IMG/VR virus record: IMGVR_UViG_3300009702_000018
Coordinates: 1 to 64,000 of that record
Source: a virus
Reading direction: 5' to 3' (one strand)
Length of the DNA stretch: 64,000 bases
A program made the position numbers and the translations under genes. Below the pieces are notes generated by a model that searched no databases, was not told the origin of the DNA, and saw nothing but the letters and a program-made list of their open reading frames with translations. The first letter of the stretch is position 1, and each line of letters opens with the position of its first letter. Positions 33,701 through 43,600 of this stretch are shown piece by piece.

Positions 33701-35272
33701 TCCAGCAGCAAACTTACCAAACAAAATCAATCCAATATATTTTGAATCACTTGGAATTAATAATGCATTTGCAGTTGGTTGATTAAAAATTTTCAATTGA
33801 AAAGTATTCCACGAATTTGAATCAGCGGGATTAATAGAATAAGAATAATCTTCAAAAGGAATAACAGTATTCAAAGTTTCAGTTCCATTGGTGCTGGAAT
33901 ATAATAACATTCTAAATCTTCCCACATGTGATGTAGAAAGTTCTTTCCAATTAAATCTTATATATTCTGGTTCAGATGTATCAACTAATAAAGAATAATC
34001 ATATCCTTGCCACAAATAAATTGAAGTATTTACTGATGTTTTATATGCATCAACTCGAGCACAATTACCATTATACATCCAATCTCCAGTATATGAATAA
34101 CTTGTGCCAACAGAAGCACTGGATAATCCATTTAGCCATTTTCCCTGATTCCAATCAGTTAAATCACTTCCTGAATAAGAACTAAAATCACTATTACTAA
34201 TTTTATTTGCTTTTGATAAAAAAGAACCATGAATATTTATTTCTTTATTACCTACTAATATTTTAGAGTCGCCATAAAATAAACTATTATTAGAAGTATC
34301 TAACTGAATTAAATCTGATAAACTTCTATTTGATTCCCAATTATTGATTTTAATTGATTTTTCTTCTCTTCTATATATATTGTAAGAATCAATTGGGAAT
34401 ATATAATTATTATTGATATTAATTTTATTAACAACATTATGAGTTATTGGATTAACGGTTGAAATAATTGGATTTGATGCATCAAATGTGGGAGTATAAG
34501 GGGCTAATACATTAGTGTTTTGAGAATGTGTTGTAACATTAGAAATATCCATTGATACATTTAAATAAGTATCTGATTTGATTTCTCCTGATTCTGGAAT
34601 AAGACTTTGTTTAATCGGCTTCCCATAGTCATTTACAAGTAATTGTTGAGCATCATTATCATAATTATATATTAAAATTATTAAATCTGTTGATACTTCT
34701 CCTATTGGAATAGAAAGGTCTATCCACTTATCATTTAATCCTGTTAATCCCGTATGATATAGAATTTGAAATTCAGAACTATTGGAATGGTGAACTTGTG
34801 CCCATACGGACATAGTAATATGATTACTTCCTATGCTAATCGGAAGATAAGTTTGTTTTGATCCATCTCCAGAAAAAGAAGACATAATAAATCCATTATA
34901 AAAAGCGGGAAGATCTCTTAATACAAAAGAACCATTACTTTCTCCTTTAATATCTGATTGGGTAATTGATACTCCCGAATATTTACCAGTTTGATACCAA
35001 AAAACATAATAATCTTTTAAATATTGATAAGTTGGATATTGTTCATCAAATATAGATTTATATAGTATTGGAAATATTTTATCATTACCAACAACATAAT
35101 TTTTTAAATAATAATAAGAAGTCCAAATAAATGGTTCTATTCTATTTGGAATATTTGTTTTATGTTGATTTTTCCTTGTAAAAACTGAACCAGATTTACT
35201 ATCAATTTTAACAAATCCTAAATCTTTTCTTGTTTGTTCAGCTATTTGCCTTTTAACTTTTTTATATAGCAT
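30731..35272 (-). CDS. Large tail-tip or receptor-binding protein with LamG-like domain
   Basis: About 1513 residues. ATG 35272 is preferred because it overlaps the upstream stop (TAATG) and has GAGAGG nearby; a longer frame adds 11 residues. Residues about 775-915 look like a LamG/concanavalin-like jelly roll (CGTIRLWYSPN, IHLVATWD). A fibronectin-III-like stretch (YKYTIRGKDNFGNLSP) follows, then a carbohydrate-binding-type jelly roll beginning NGSFEVLDY. Its place after the hub gene and before the lysin fits a distal tail adhesin. No catalytic motif seen. Confidence 0.72.
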   Translation of the reverse strand: MLYKKVKRQIAEQTRKDLGFVKIDSKSGSVFTRKNQHKTNIPNRIEPFIWTSYYYLKNYVVGNDKIFPILYKSIFDEQYPTYQYLKDYYVFWYQTGKYSGVSITQSDIKGESNGSFVLRDLPAFYNGFIMSSFSGDGSKQTYLPISIGSNHITMSVWAQVHHSNSSEFQILYHTGLTGLNDKWIDLSIPIGEVSTDLIILIYNYDNDAQQLLVNDYGKPIKQSLIPESGEIKSDTYLNVSMDISNVTTHSQNTNVLAPYTPTFDASNPIISTVNPITHNVVNKININNNYIFPIDSYNIYRREEKSIKINNWESNRSLSDLIQLDTSNNSLFYGDSKILVGNKEINIHGSFLSKANKISNSDFSSYSGSDLTDWNQGKWLNGLSSASVGTSYSYTGDWMYNGNCARVDAYKTSVNTSIYLWQGYDYSLLVDTSEPEYIRFNWKELSTSHVGRFRMLLYSSTNGTETLNTVIPFEDYSYSINPADSNSWNTFQLKIFNQPTANALLIPSDSKYIGLILFGKFAAGPASSYLFDGVHYGQLGEHYIFSTSTNDKVVAKLFYKYEVDRNHLTGFQTYFENNSKDYTGTKQASHEYGQIRYYSSANAPNQIRFDYGIECLDSATNEFSNPTLYPDTASWNLTKTHYSTISGYSLFSNTGYAHLDVTKGSSGAISSSIDRGSETDWVAAIWAKSPLPEQQFKLTLNCGTILSSAIFTLTTSWARYSLYQSFIDPIYTNINTIIGNVDTNKLYMDIAGIQIAGGLPYCPGFVSTSGGVTGLTYTSSSDILNQECGTIRLWYSPNLDYNTGNDFKVLWQTPSVGDGYYMNLYARKTVGFRFGTYGAGQQGLISFATAYSTGNPIHLVATWDTVRSYLYVNGIRSDSAVTYYCSTPYSSFYVGMNAAVSGYGANGIIQNFRIDKTIWSSADVKQDYLSYKTLFNDSSLTISKDVLIGEQDAHVNADIVTFTDDVGLENNSLYKYTIRGKDNFGNLSPASEVASTHSYRQPFEFNTKNKVANGSFEVLDYNTQFPLYWSSVHISGTLVSTTTHRFMGHRSVYGILGDKLVYEYVSINDTSIPLTISWYNLLYSNFKPVNSFDIEFLDARWKHIGTFSASSALDYQNTTAIGIDGNTWIRYATTISTSLSDYKKSRYWKMSFTNNHSPGMYMIDGIQVEEGTSATEFSEGYFVGEGNLGRNSVGGNAVAFESLIGRHLYAGELIVSGDESDANRIVIGQEDTSHSFALLSSSNFHWHAPGMDTGSGWNYTKHIEQGIGIFGETQSYGSRFYEWLGSPKSPMIIISPQDAITFSTAGLPSTYSLASIYPQKLKYWISSSTPKGFIANAILYEEKASSFTDETIDTLNIENGLIHRDYLKIYDTSDSSTFGATSLSSTSQSIYGSFEYGLSIEAPNLRYPGCLVKLWATSVATSTFDSASWNYITGEYRDVPPKTNPTFTMQFADSAFNNARSITVMLGLEYYNASTFAYLYPHKITYSTSAISVLLKDSAIGKFSWTALDGGTI

Positions 35273-38200
35273 TAAGCAAAATCCTCTCTTGTAAATACAG
35301 CCCAAACACTTGGATAAAAAGTTTCTCGATCTTCTATAAATATTTTGGTTAAATCCTCTGGTACCATATTCATAATTCTTTTAACTCTATCTGTATCCAT
35401 CCATGTAACATAACTGGTTCTATATTTAGGTTTATTTTTCCAACTCAAAAAATAGCCAATATTTGTTTGTTCGGTATCATGTGTTGTTCTGGAACCAGTT
35501 TTTAAATATAATCTACTTGGATGAGGAGCATATTCCCATGTAAGTTTTTTATAAAAATGTAAATAATCTTGTTCATACTTAGAAATATTATATGAGGGGT
35601 CATATTTATATCGATAAAGCCACTTATAATTTCCTTTAGGATTGATATATTCATAAAATCCATTATTGGTTGGAGTAATAATATATGGAAGATTACCATT
35701 CTTATATAATAGTAAATAAGCAAGATATTCATCTGATAAATCCCAATTATTATTTCTTCCACCATAAGTATTAATATCAAAATCGAATATATCAATATAA
35801 CCACCACTATCTCTTAATATATATATTTTTTTTTCTTGTTTAACTCTTCTTCCGCTTAAATCTACAAGGTTATTATCAAAAAATATTAAATTAGAAATCA
35901 ATAATACTAAATGCTTATTCTCTGGTACTTTAGGAATCATTTTTTGAAAATTTTCTTGTACATTTTCGGGAATAAAAGATAGTTTCCCATCCTGTTCTAA
36001 TTTTTTAGGATTAATATATAATTCTGTATTTGGCATAATTCGATCCAGAGATTGAGCTTCAGACAAAGGAATAATTGTATCTTTTATATCTACTTGAATA
36101 TGGGGGGTAACTTCATATTTTGCCGTATATGTAAATAAAGAAAATTGTCTAATATAACATTGGATACTTGGAATAAATATTCTTTGAATATCATCATAAT
36201 TATATGGATCTTTAGAAGTAATATGAAAAGACAAACCAGGTGATTTATTTGTTATAAAAGTACCAGCTACAGAATCATTTATAAAAACATAAGGATATAT
36301 ATTTGCTTTTATTAATCCATTTGATGTTGACCATTGTGAATTTGCGATAATTTCTTTTGAATTACCATAATATGCAGCAGAATTGTCAGAATTTATGTTA
36401 CCCCATCTATCAATTTTTAAAATATCTTCTAATTCGGCATAATACATATTTGAAGTTGAAAAAGACAAATTTACAGTTCCTGGATCCATTAAAAATTGTT
36501 TGATTATTCCTGTTTTACTTCCATAAGTATTAAGATAGCTTGCTCCAGAATCTTGTGTATAATACTTATGAACAGTATCTGGATCATCTCTAGGAATTAC
36601 TTTAACCATTGCATAATACATTCCATATGCTGTAGGATAATATGGCAATTTATAATTGGATCTTGCAAAATAGTCAGTTTTATATAAACTACCTTCATCT
36701 GCTGTCCTTAAACTATCATTATAATCTCCAACTCTATCAAATCCTCCCCAATAAAATTCATAATGACCAATTTCTTTTGTTTCATAGGTGGGATTTTTTG
36801 GAGATTGAGACACATTTGTCAAAGAATCAACTTTACAAGCTGTTATATTTGATATATTCATCGTATTCGATTCATCAATATAATTCCAAATATCAACCTC
36901 TACATCAGCATGTCTTAATAAATCAAATGATATTGTGGGGGGAAGTTGTGATTTAGAATAAGGATTATATCCTATAATAATATCATCATTTATTGCATGA
37001 GCATAAGCGGTTCCACTTTCCCCTAAACCTCTTTTATCTACTTTTAAAACAAAACTGGAACCAGAAGCATCTACACTATCATAATGAATAATTTCTCTAC
37101 CTAATAAACAATATCCATTGGGGGGAATAACAGTATTTGCATAATTCTCTACGCCAGCACTGGAAACATAAATATACGATCCTGTTGTACTTAAATCAAC
37201 TGTAATATAACTACTCCACCCTCCATTATGTACAGTCAGATTCCAAATATAATAACCATCAAATAATGCATCGACATCTATATCAGGAACACTCCAAAAA
37301 CTATTAACAGGTTTAATAGGTGATGTTTCTATTTGTGTAATATATGTTTTTTCAAATGAATTGGAAACTTTAGTAACCCATAAATAATTAGAGCTATCAA
37401 TTCCATATTTAAAATCATCTACAACAGCAATACAATCTCCTGGTTGAAGTTTTGGGTTGCCCACCATTGAAAAATTTGCATTCTCTTTTGGCGAACCATA
37501 ATCATTAACCACATTATAAGAAATAAAATCAGCCTGATGTTGATTTATAATAGAAGGATCTGTTATTATAGTATTTCTGGTATGTCCAACAAAGTTTGAA
37601 GCGGAAGCATTATAAATACTATTAAGATCTCTTGTGGCAGATTGAACATAAATAGATGTTTCATTATTTGGGTTAACAGCTATTTCATTTCCTGCACTAT
37701 CTGTATAAAATAAGGTTCCAAGTCTTTTTCCAATTACAATTGCTTCATTCCTTTGATTTTCATATTCAGTTGTTGTATTTAATTTTGAAATATTACCTTT
37801 ATGTTGAGAGTCTCCAGTATAAAAAATTTCAAGAGGTGTATTTAAATCTTGATCATAAGCCAACAATCCCTCTAAATATACAGGATAAGATGAATCAATT
37901 GATTCTACTTTTATATTATATTCATCATAAGGAAGTCCGTCAGCAATAAATAAATAAGAAGGATTTATTCCAGTATCATTTTGAACTCCATCAAAATAAA
38001 AATGAGATACACTATTATAAAGATTATGATAAGTTTCAGATAAAAGAGCCTCATCTTTTGAAATAGTAACTTTCATAGTATTCTTAGTATTATCAGAATA
38101 TCCCAATGTTGGTCCTACTCCAACTAATAAAGCAAACTTTTTTCCAGTTGCATTACAAGAAGCAATAGCTCCTTTATTATATGCTATTGATGTTTCTTGA

Positions 38201-40218
38201 TATAACATATATTCTGGATCAAAATGTAAAGAAACCTCATATATTCCAGTACTTACTATTAAATCAACTACAAAACATAGAGATTTCATTGATAATATTC
38301 CAGCATCTGTTATTTGTCGATTAAAATAATAATCTCCATATTTTTTAAGATCTGAATGAGTAGTACTTGATAAAAATGACCAAGTTGAAGCATTAAAAGT
38401 TGTTGTAGAACTACTTGTGGAATAAATAGAGATAATAGCAGTAGGATGAATATCAGGATAGCCAGATGAATTTTTATATTCTGCTTCTATTCCATATTTA
38501 AATTCTGCATAATCTGTTGCTGGAGTAAATGCAAGAACTGTAGTACCACTTCTTTGTAAAATATCAGGTCTTCCATTCCAATTAGAATAACAATTAATTT
38601 CTATTTGTTGTCCCGTTTCTCCATAAGCATAAGCGGCAGATATATCCGATACATTAAAATATGAAAAAGTTGCAGTATCTAATTTGCATGTCTCATTATA
38701 ATTACTAATCAAAAAATCACCACAAAAAGCACGAGGATGAACAGAACTTATCCAATTAGCAGAAGTACTAAATGCTGAACTATTAACATAATTATTGGGA
38801 ACATTAATAGTCTTTAAATAAGGATTTCCATTTGGACTAAATCCCCATTTATAATACCAAGGTTTCATAATTTTATCTATTGCATCAAACCAATATTCAC
38901 CAGTACCAATTGAATAAGCATATTTATCGTCTGTTTTATTGTCAATTTTTCCAATAGGATCTATTCCGTATTTTTTATTAGTAGGCAAATATTCTTTTGT
39001 TGTATTAGATTTGGGTTCAATAATATATCCCCCAGATGTAGCATTTCCTGCAAAATCTATAAATTTTTTCTTCTCATAAAAAGATGATCCACAAATACCT
39101 GCCTCTGTCAATAAAATTTCATATGCTTTATATATTTCCCAACCATCAAATGTTCTTGGTTTCAAATTTCCATTAACATATCCAGGTATATTTGTCAAAT
39201 AACCTGCTTGGATATAATCTATTTTTGTGGGAGCAGACAAATTAACAGAATCTTTTAAAAATACAGAATAATCATAGCAAGTAATAAATAGAACATCAGC
39301 TCCATTAGATTTATATTTTTTCTCGATTTTTCTTATTTGTCCAGTAAACTTTGTCATTAATTCATCTTCACCCTGAGAGTTTCTATATCCCTCGCTATAT
39401 CGAATCATTCGATATTCTTTTAGTGTTTGTCCAGATGATTTTTCTATATATGTTTTACTTGTTGAAACATAGTAATACCCAAATTTATTATAATAAGAAG
39501 ATGAAGAAATAAAAGGAACTTCAAATGTAAAAATTGATTTTCCATCTTCATTTTCTGTATATGAAGTTTTGCTAACATGTGAAAGTTCTGTAAAAGCGAT
39601 AGAACCAAGCCCAGCATAAGAAATAGGATAAAATTGTTCTCCACCTATTAGCTGATATTCAGAAGTAATACTTGCACTATCTGTTTTCCACAATCCAACA
39701 AACCCATATTCTTTTTGTTGTTCTGGAGTATATAGAATAAATATTGAATATATATCACCTTGAGTTAAATCAACACTTGAAACATGATAATTCTGATCTT
39801 CAAAATTCATACTATAAGAAGTAGCCAATGTTTGTGTGGCACCACGAAATATGTAAAATCCTATATTCCCTGACCCACCAAAAGCAAAATAATGTTTCCC
39901 CGTATAATTACATGTAAAATAATTTGTCATATTAATTGACCATTTGTAAGTATCTTGCCAATTAATAATAGTATCTGGTCTTTGATTCCCATAATAAAAT
40001 TTACAATTAGGAACAACTCCAGAATAAGAACCAATTTGTTGGGAAGTAGAGGTTAAGGTATTCCACCTCACATTAAGTCCATATGATAAAGTATTATATA
40101 CTGTATTAGCATATTCCACTTTGTTAATCGGGATATTGCGTTTTTGAAAAAAGGGCTCTAATCTATTTTTTTGTTCAAAAACAACATTTTGACTGGGTGT
40201 TGATAATGTTTCTATCAT
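35272..40218 (-). CDS. Tail hub / tip protein with PA14-like insertion
   Basis: A 1648-residue protein. Residues about 75-178 resemble a PA14 sugar-binding domain (tyrosine-rich, TGKHYFAFGGSGNIGFYI). Residues about 200-380 resemble the tail-hub fold (GQIRKIEKKY, VLFITCYDYSVFLKDS). The later region has several beta-sandwich segments with SYYN-rich loops. It directly follows the distal tail gene, as expected for the tail-associated hub that docks receptor-binding proteins. Exact domain borders need structure prediction. Confidence 0.68.
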   Translation of the reverse strand: MIETLSTPSQNVVFEQKNRLEPFFQKRNIPINKVEYANTVYNTLSYGLNVRWNTLTSTSQQIGSYSGVVPNCKFYYGNQRPDTIINWQDTYKWSINMTNYFTCNYTGKHYFAFGGSGNIGFYIFRGATQTLATSYSMNFEDQNYHVSSVDLTQGDIYSIFILYTPEQQKEYGFVGLWKTDSASITSEYQLIGGEQFYPISYAGLGSIAFTELSHVSKTSYTENEDGKSIFTFEVPFISSSSYYNKFGYYYVSTSKTYIEKSSGQTLKEYRMIRYSEGYRNSQGEDELMTKFTGQIRKIEKKYKSNGADVLFITCYDYSVFLKDSVNLSAPTKIDYIQAGYLTNIPGYVNGNLKPRTFDGWEIYKAYEILLTEAGICGSSFYEKKKFIDFAGNATSGGYIIEPKSNTTKEYLPTNKKYGIDPIGKIDNKTDDKYAYSIGTGEYWFDAIDKIMKPWYYKWGFSPNGNPYLKTINVPNNYVNSSAFSTSANWISSVHPRAFCGDFLISNYNETCKLDTATFSYFNVSDISAAYAYGETGQQIEINCYSNWNGRPDILQRSGTTVLAFTPATDYAEFKYGIEAEYKNSSGYPDIHPTAIISIYSTSSSTTTFNASTWSFLSSTTHSDLKKYGDYYFNRQITDAGILSMKSLCFVVDLIVSTGIYEVSLHFDPEYMLYQETSIAYNKGAIASCNATGKKFALLVGVGPTLGYSDNTKNTMKVTISKDEALLSETYHNLYNSVSHFYFDGVQNDTGINPSYLFIADGLPYDEYNIKVESIDSSYPVYLEGLLAYDQDLNTPLEIFYTGDSQHKGNISKLNTTTEYENQRNEAIVIGKRLGTLFYTDSAGNEIAVNPNNETSIYVQSATRDLNSIYNASASNFVGHTRNTIITDPSIINQHQADFISYNVVNDYGSPKENANFSMVGNPKLQPGDCIAVVDDFKYGIDSSNYLWVTKVSNSFEKTYITQIETSPIKPVNSFWSVPDIDVDALFDGYYIWNLTVHNGGWSSYITVDLSTTGSYIYVSSAGVENYANTVIPPNGYCLLGREIIHYDSVDASGSSFVLKVDKRGLGESGTAYAHAINDDIIIGYNPYSKSQLPPTISFDLLRHADVEVDIWNYIDESNTMNISNITACKVDSLTNVSQSPKNPTYETKEIGHYEFYWGGFDRVGDYNDSLRTADEGSLYKTDYFARSNYKLPYYPTAYGMYYAMVKVIPRDDPDTVHKYYTQDSGASYLNTYGSKTGIIKQFLMDPGTVNLSFSTSNMYYAELEDILKIDRWGNINSDNSAAYYGNSKEIIANSQWSTSNGLIKANIYPYVFINDSVAGTFITNKSPGLSFHITSKDPYNYDDIQRIFIPSIQCYIRQFSLFTYTAKYEVTPHIQVDIKDTIIPLSEAQSLDRIMPNTELYINPKKLEQDGKLSFIPENVQENFQKMIPKVPENKHLVLLISNLIFFDNNLVDLSGRRVKQEKKIYILRDSGGYIDIFDFDINTYGGRNNNWDLSDEYLAYLLLYKNGNLPYIITPTNNGFYEYINPKGNYKWLYRYKYDPSYNISKYEQDYLHFYKKLTWEYAPHPSRLYLKTGSRTTHDTEQTNIGYFLSWKNKPKYRTSYVTWMDTDRVKRIMNMVPEDLTKIFIEDRETFYPSVWAVFTREDFA

Positions 40219-40634
40219 ATTTTCTCGGGTTGTAATAAAAGTTCAACTTTATCATATATTAAATTTCCACCGGACGCAGGAGTAGTTTTAATTGTTACAA
40301 TTTGAGCTTTCTTCCAATCTGCACTTGAAGCTTCAATTGGCCATCTATAGTTTGCAATTTGAATATCATTAAAATCAAAATATCTTATTTCACCTTCCAA
40401 TGGTCTAAAATAATTGATAATATCACTTAAAGCAGCATTATCCATAGGGAATCTTACCCAAGTCATTGTTCTTACTCTGCTATCAAAAGCTCGTTCTTGA
40501 TAACAATCTGATCCATGTAAAATATCTATTTTTTCTACATCAGCAGCATCAACAGGATTATATATACTTGGATTAACTCCAAAAGTAAAATTAGCAGGTC
40601 CTGGTAATACACTTGTTACTTGTATTCTGATCAT
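40215..40634 (-). CDS. Distal-tail type protein
   Basis: A 139-residue protein between tape measure and hub, overlapping both by four bases. Compact beta pattern with RTMTWVRFP and EGEIRYFDF resembles small distal-tail or tail-completion proteins. The assignment rests on position and general pattern, not on a signature motif. Confidence 0.5.
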   Translation of the reverse strand: MIRIQVTSVLPGPANFTFGVNPSIYNPVDAADVEKIDILHGSDCYQERAFDSRVRTMTWVRFPMDNAALSDIINYFRPLEGEIRYFDFNDIQIANYRWPIEASSADWKKAQIVTIKTTPASGGNLIYDKVELLLQPEKI

Positions 40635-43600
40635 ACTGGTACAAACCCCCGACTACCCGAATTTTGAATTTGAACATCATAATCTCCTGATAGTACTTGT
40701 TTAATTGTTTCAGCAATATGAGCATCATTTGTTGAATTAATATGTATTGTAATTGCAGGATTTCCATATCCATAATTGCCAGTAGGAAGATTAAATCGTG
40801 TTGGGGCATTATATATTTTCTTATCAATTTCTTTTAAGGCTATTGTATTTTGAATTGTTGCATTTGTATTTTGATCCATTGCTTTTGATAATGGTTCTTG
40901 TTTTTTTGGTCTATGTCCAAATAATCCCCCAAATAATCCTCCAAGAATTCCACCAGCAAGACCAAATAGAGGTCCTCCAAAAATACTCATTAATGTGCCA
41001 GGATTTTTAAACAAATTAGTAAATAAAGATTGTCCTATTGCAGATCCAAATCCAACTCCTACTGATGCACCTTTATTTTTTGTTCCAACAAGACTGGCTG
41101 CTAATGTATAACTTATCATTGAAGCAAATGATTTTAAATTACTCTGTAAATCATTTAATTCTTTGACTGTTTGTTTGGGAGTGGGATCATTTTTTGGATT
41201 GTTTTGTTTTGTTGCATCTAAAATACTTTTATTTGTATTTAAAGTTTTTTCTGCTGTATTTTCTAAATTAGATGTATCAATTGCTTCGGGTTTTATACCA
41301 ACTATTTTTGCCATATAAGCAGCAGTATTGATCGTTGGTGCTGTTTGTGCTATTGTATTTACATATTTATTTTTTTCAACAGACTCTATTTTTGTTGTAA
41401 TAGTTGTAGGGATTTGATTTACGGAAGTATTAAAATAATCAACTACTTTTTTAAATTCAGTTGTATCAATCTTTTCTGGTTTTATTCCTACTACTTTATT
41501 AGTATATTTTTCTTGATTAATGGGTTTTATATTATGAAGAGCAGCAAGAACATAATCAATTATCTTTTTCAAGCTTATAAGAAATTTATCATTTGCTGAA
41601 TTCAATTTAACAAAATAAGTATTATATATATTTGATAATTGATTTTGATAATCTTTATTAATTGCTTTTAATTTTGTTGCATATTCTGTTTGTAAAGCAG
41701 ATAGAGCCTTCATATATCCTTGTTGAAAATTATTAGTAGCATTAGTGATTGAATCACCAATAAGTTTACCCACATCTTGATTTTTATTAACTTTAATATT
41801 AGATAAATTTTCAGCAAATTGATTAACTAAGTTTTTATAAAAAGCATCACTAATACTGCTCATTACATCTAAAACAATAGTTTTAATCTCTTTCCAGCCC
41901 TTACGATACTCTTTCATTTCGTCTTTTACAAGGTTCAATCTATTTTTAGCATCTTGAATTGATTTTTGATCTCCGCTCATTCGAGCATTTTGTAAATCTA
42001 TTTCCGCTTGTTTTATTTCATAAGATAAATCTTTTCTTTTCTGGGAATTCTCTAAAATATTATTTGGTAAATCAGTGAAAGCATCTTTAATTGTATTTTT
42101 AAATATTTTGGCATTATCAACACTATTCTCCATTACCTTATCAATACGAATTTTAAATTCTTTATCTAATAACTTTATTCTTTCTTTGTGTTCTGTATTA
42201 GCGGCTTTTAAAACAGCTTTATATTGTTTTTCTGCAGATAATAATGGGAATTTTTTATTATCAAATGACTTTGCAATTTCTTTACCTTGCTGGACAATTA
42301 AATTTGTTCTTTCTTTTTCAAGAGCAATTATTTCTTGTTCTTTATTGGGGAATTTCGACAAATATTTTAATTGTAATTCGACATTTTTAATTGAAGTATC
42401 ATAGCGAGCATTAATGTCATTTTGAAGTAAAATATTTTCTTTTGATTCTTTATTATATTCTCTAATATATTTTAATGCTTTCACAAAATATTTAGATATA
42501 TCTAATTGATTAAGAAGTTGCTTATAACTTGCTAAATCATTTTTAGCTTTGGTTAATTCTTTATTAATATCTGGTATGGGAGTCGCTGAACCCGCTGCAA
42601 TCTGCGAATATTGTGTAGGAATATCTTTTAATAGCTTAGGAATGCTTTCTAAAACTTTTAAATTTGATTTGTTTATTATACCATTCTTCATTGGGAGTTT
42701 CGTTTCCAATATGTCTTTCATTTTTGTTAAATTATTTATTTTATCTGTGGTATCAGAAATCTTTATTGCTAAATCTTGAAATTTTGTTCCAGTAGTTTTT
42801 ACTATATCAACCATCTTACTTATTTTAAAAGCATTTTCATCAACTACTTTACCAAATAGTAAACTACTCTTCAATACATTAAATTGTTCTGTGGTAGTTT
42901 TAAATTTTTTGATTAAAGAATCCATTGATTTAGAAAAAGTAATAATATCATTTGAAGGTTTTGTTCCTATTTCAAGAGTAGTTTTAATTTTATTCTTGTT
43001 TCCATTTAATTTATCAATTTCTATTTGATCTTTCGCTATTGATACTCCAATCTCATTTAATATTCTTCCTAATTGACCCAAAGTACCAAATTGTCCTTTA
43101 ACCCAAATAAAAGTACTTTTTAATTGTTGTCCTATATCTGCATAAAGTTCTTGTGTTAATTTTTTATTTCCTAAAATTTTTGAAAGAAATTCTTTTGTAT
43201 CTGATATATTTCCTATTGCATTCTTATCTTTTACAAGACGATCTTTAAAGGTTTTAATAGCCTCATCAACAGCATTTTGTATCCTATATGTAATTGTTTT
43301 ACTTTCTTCGTCTGAAATACCCAACATATTTGCATATTTTTTAGCAAGACCTGTTTCAGTGAGTGATTCTTTAGCCTGATTTGATGCATCTTTAATGGCA
43401 TTCACCATATTTTTAATATAAGTATCTATAGATTCTTTTAGATGATATTTGGGGGGAGTTAAAAATACATCTTCAAAACCTAGATTAATTTTTTGATTTT
43501 TAAAAATCATTTTTCTAATATCTGACATAAAAGACATAAAATTAAATCTTTTAAGAAAATAAGCCTGAAATTCTTTTCCTGTAAGTTCTGATGGGGGCGT

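Noticed and set aside
31438-37949. Plus-strand frames inside the large tail genes
   Set aside because: Low-complexity Tyr, Ile and His frames opposite real genes, caused by AT-rich codon bias.
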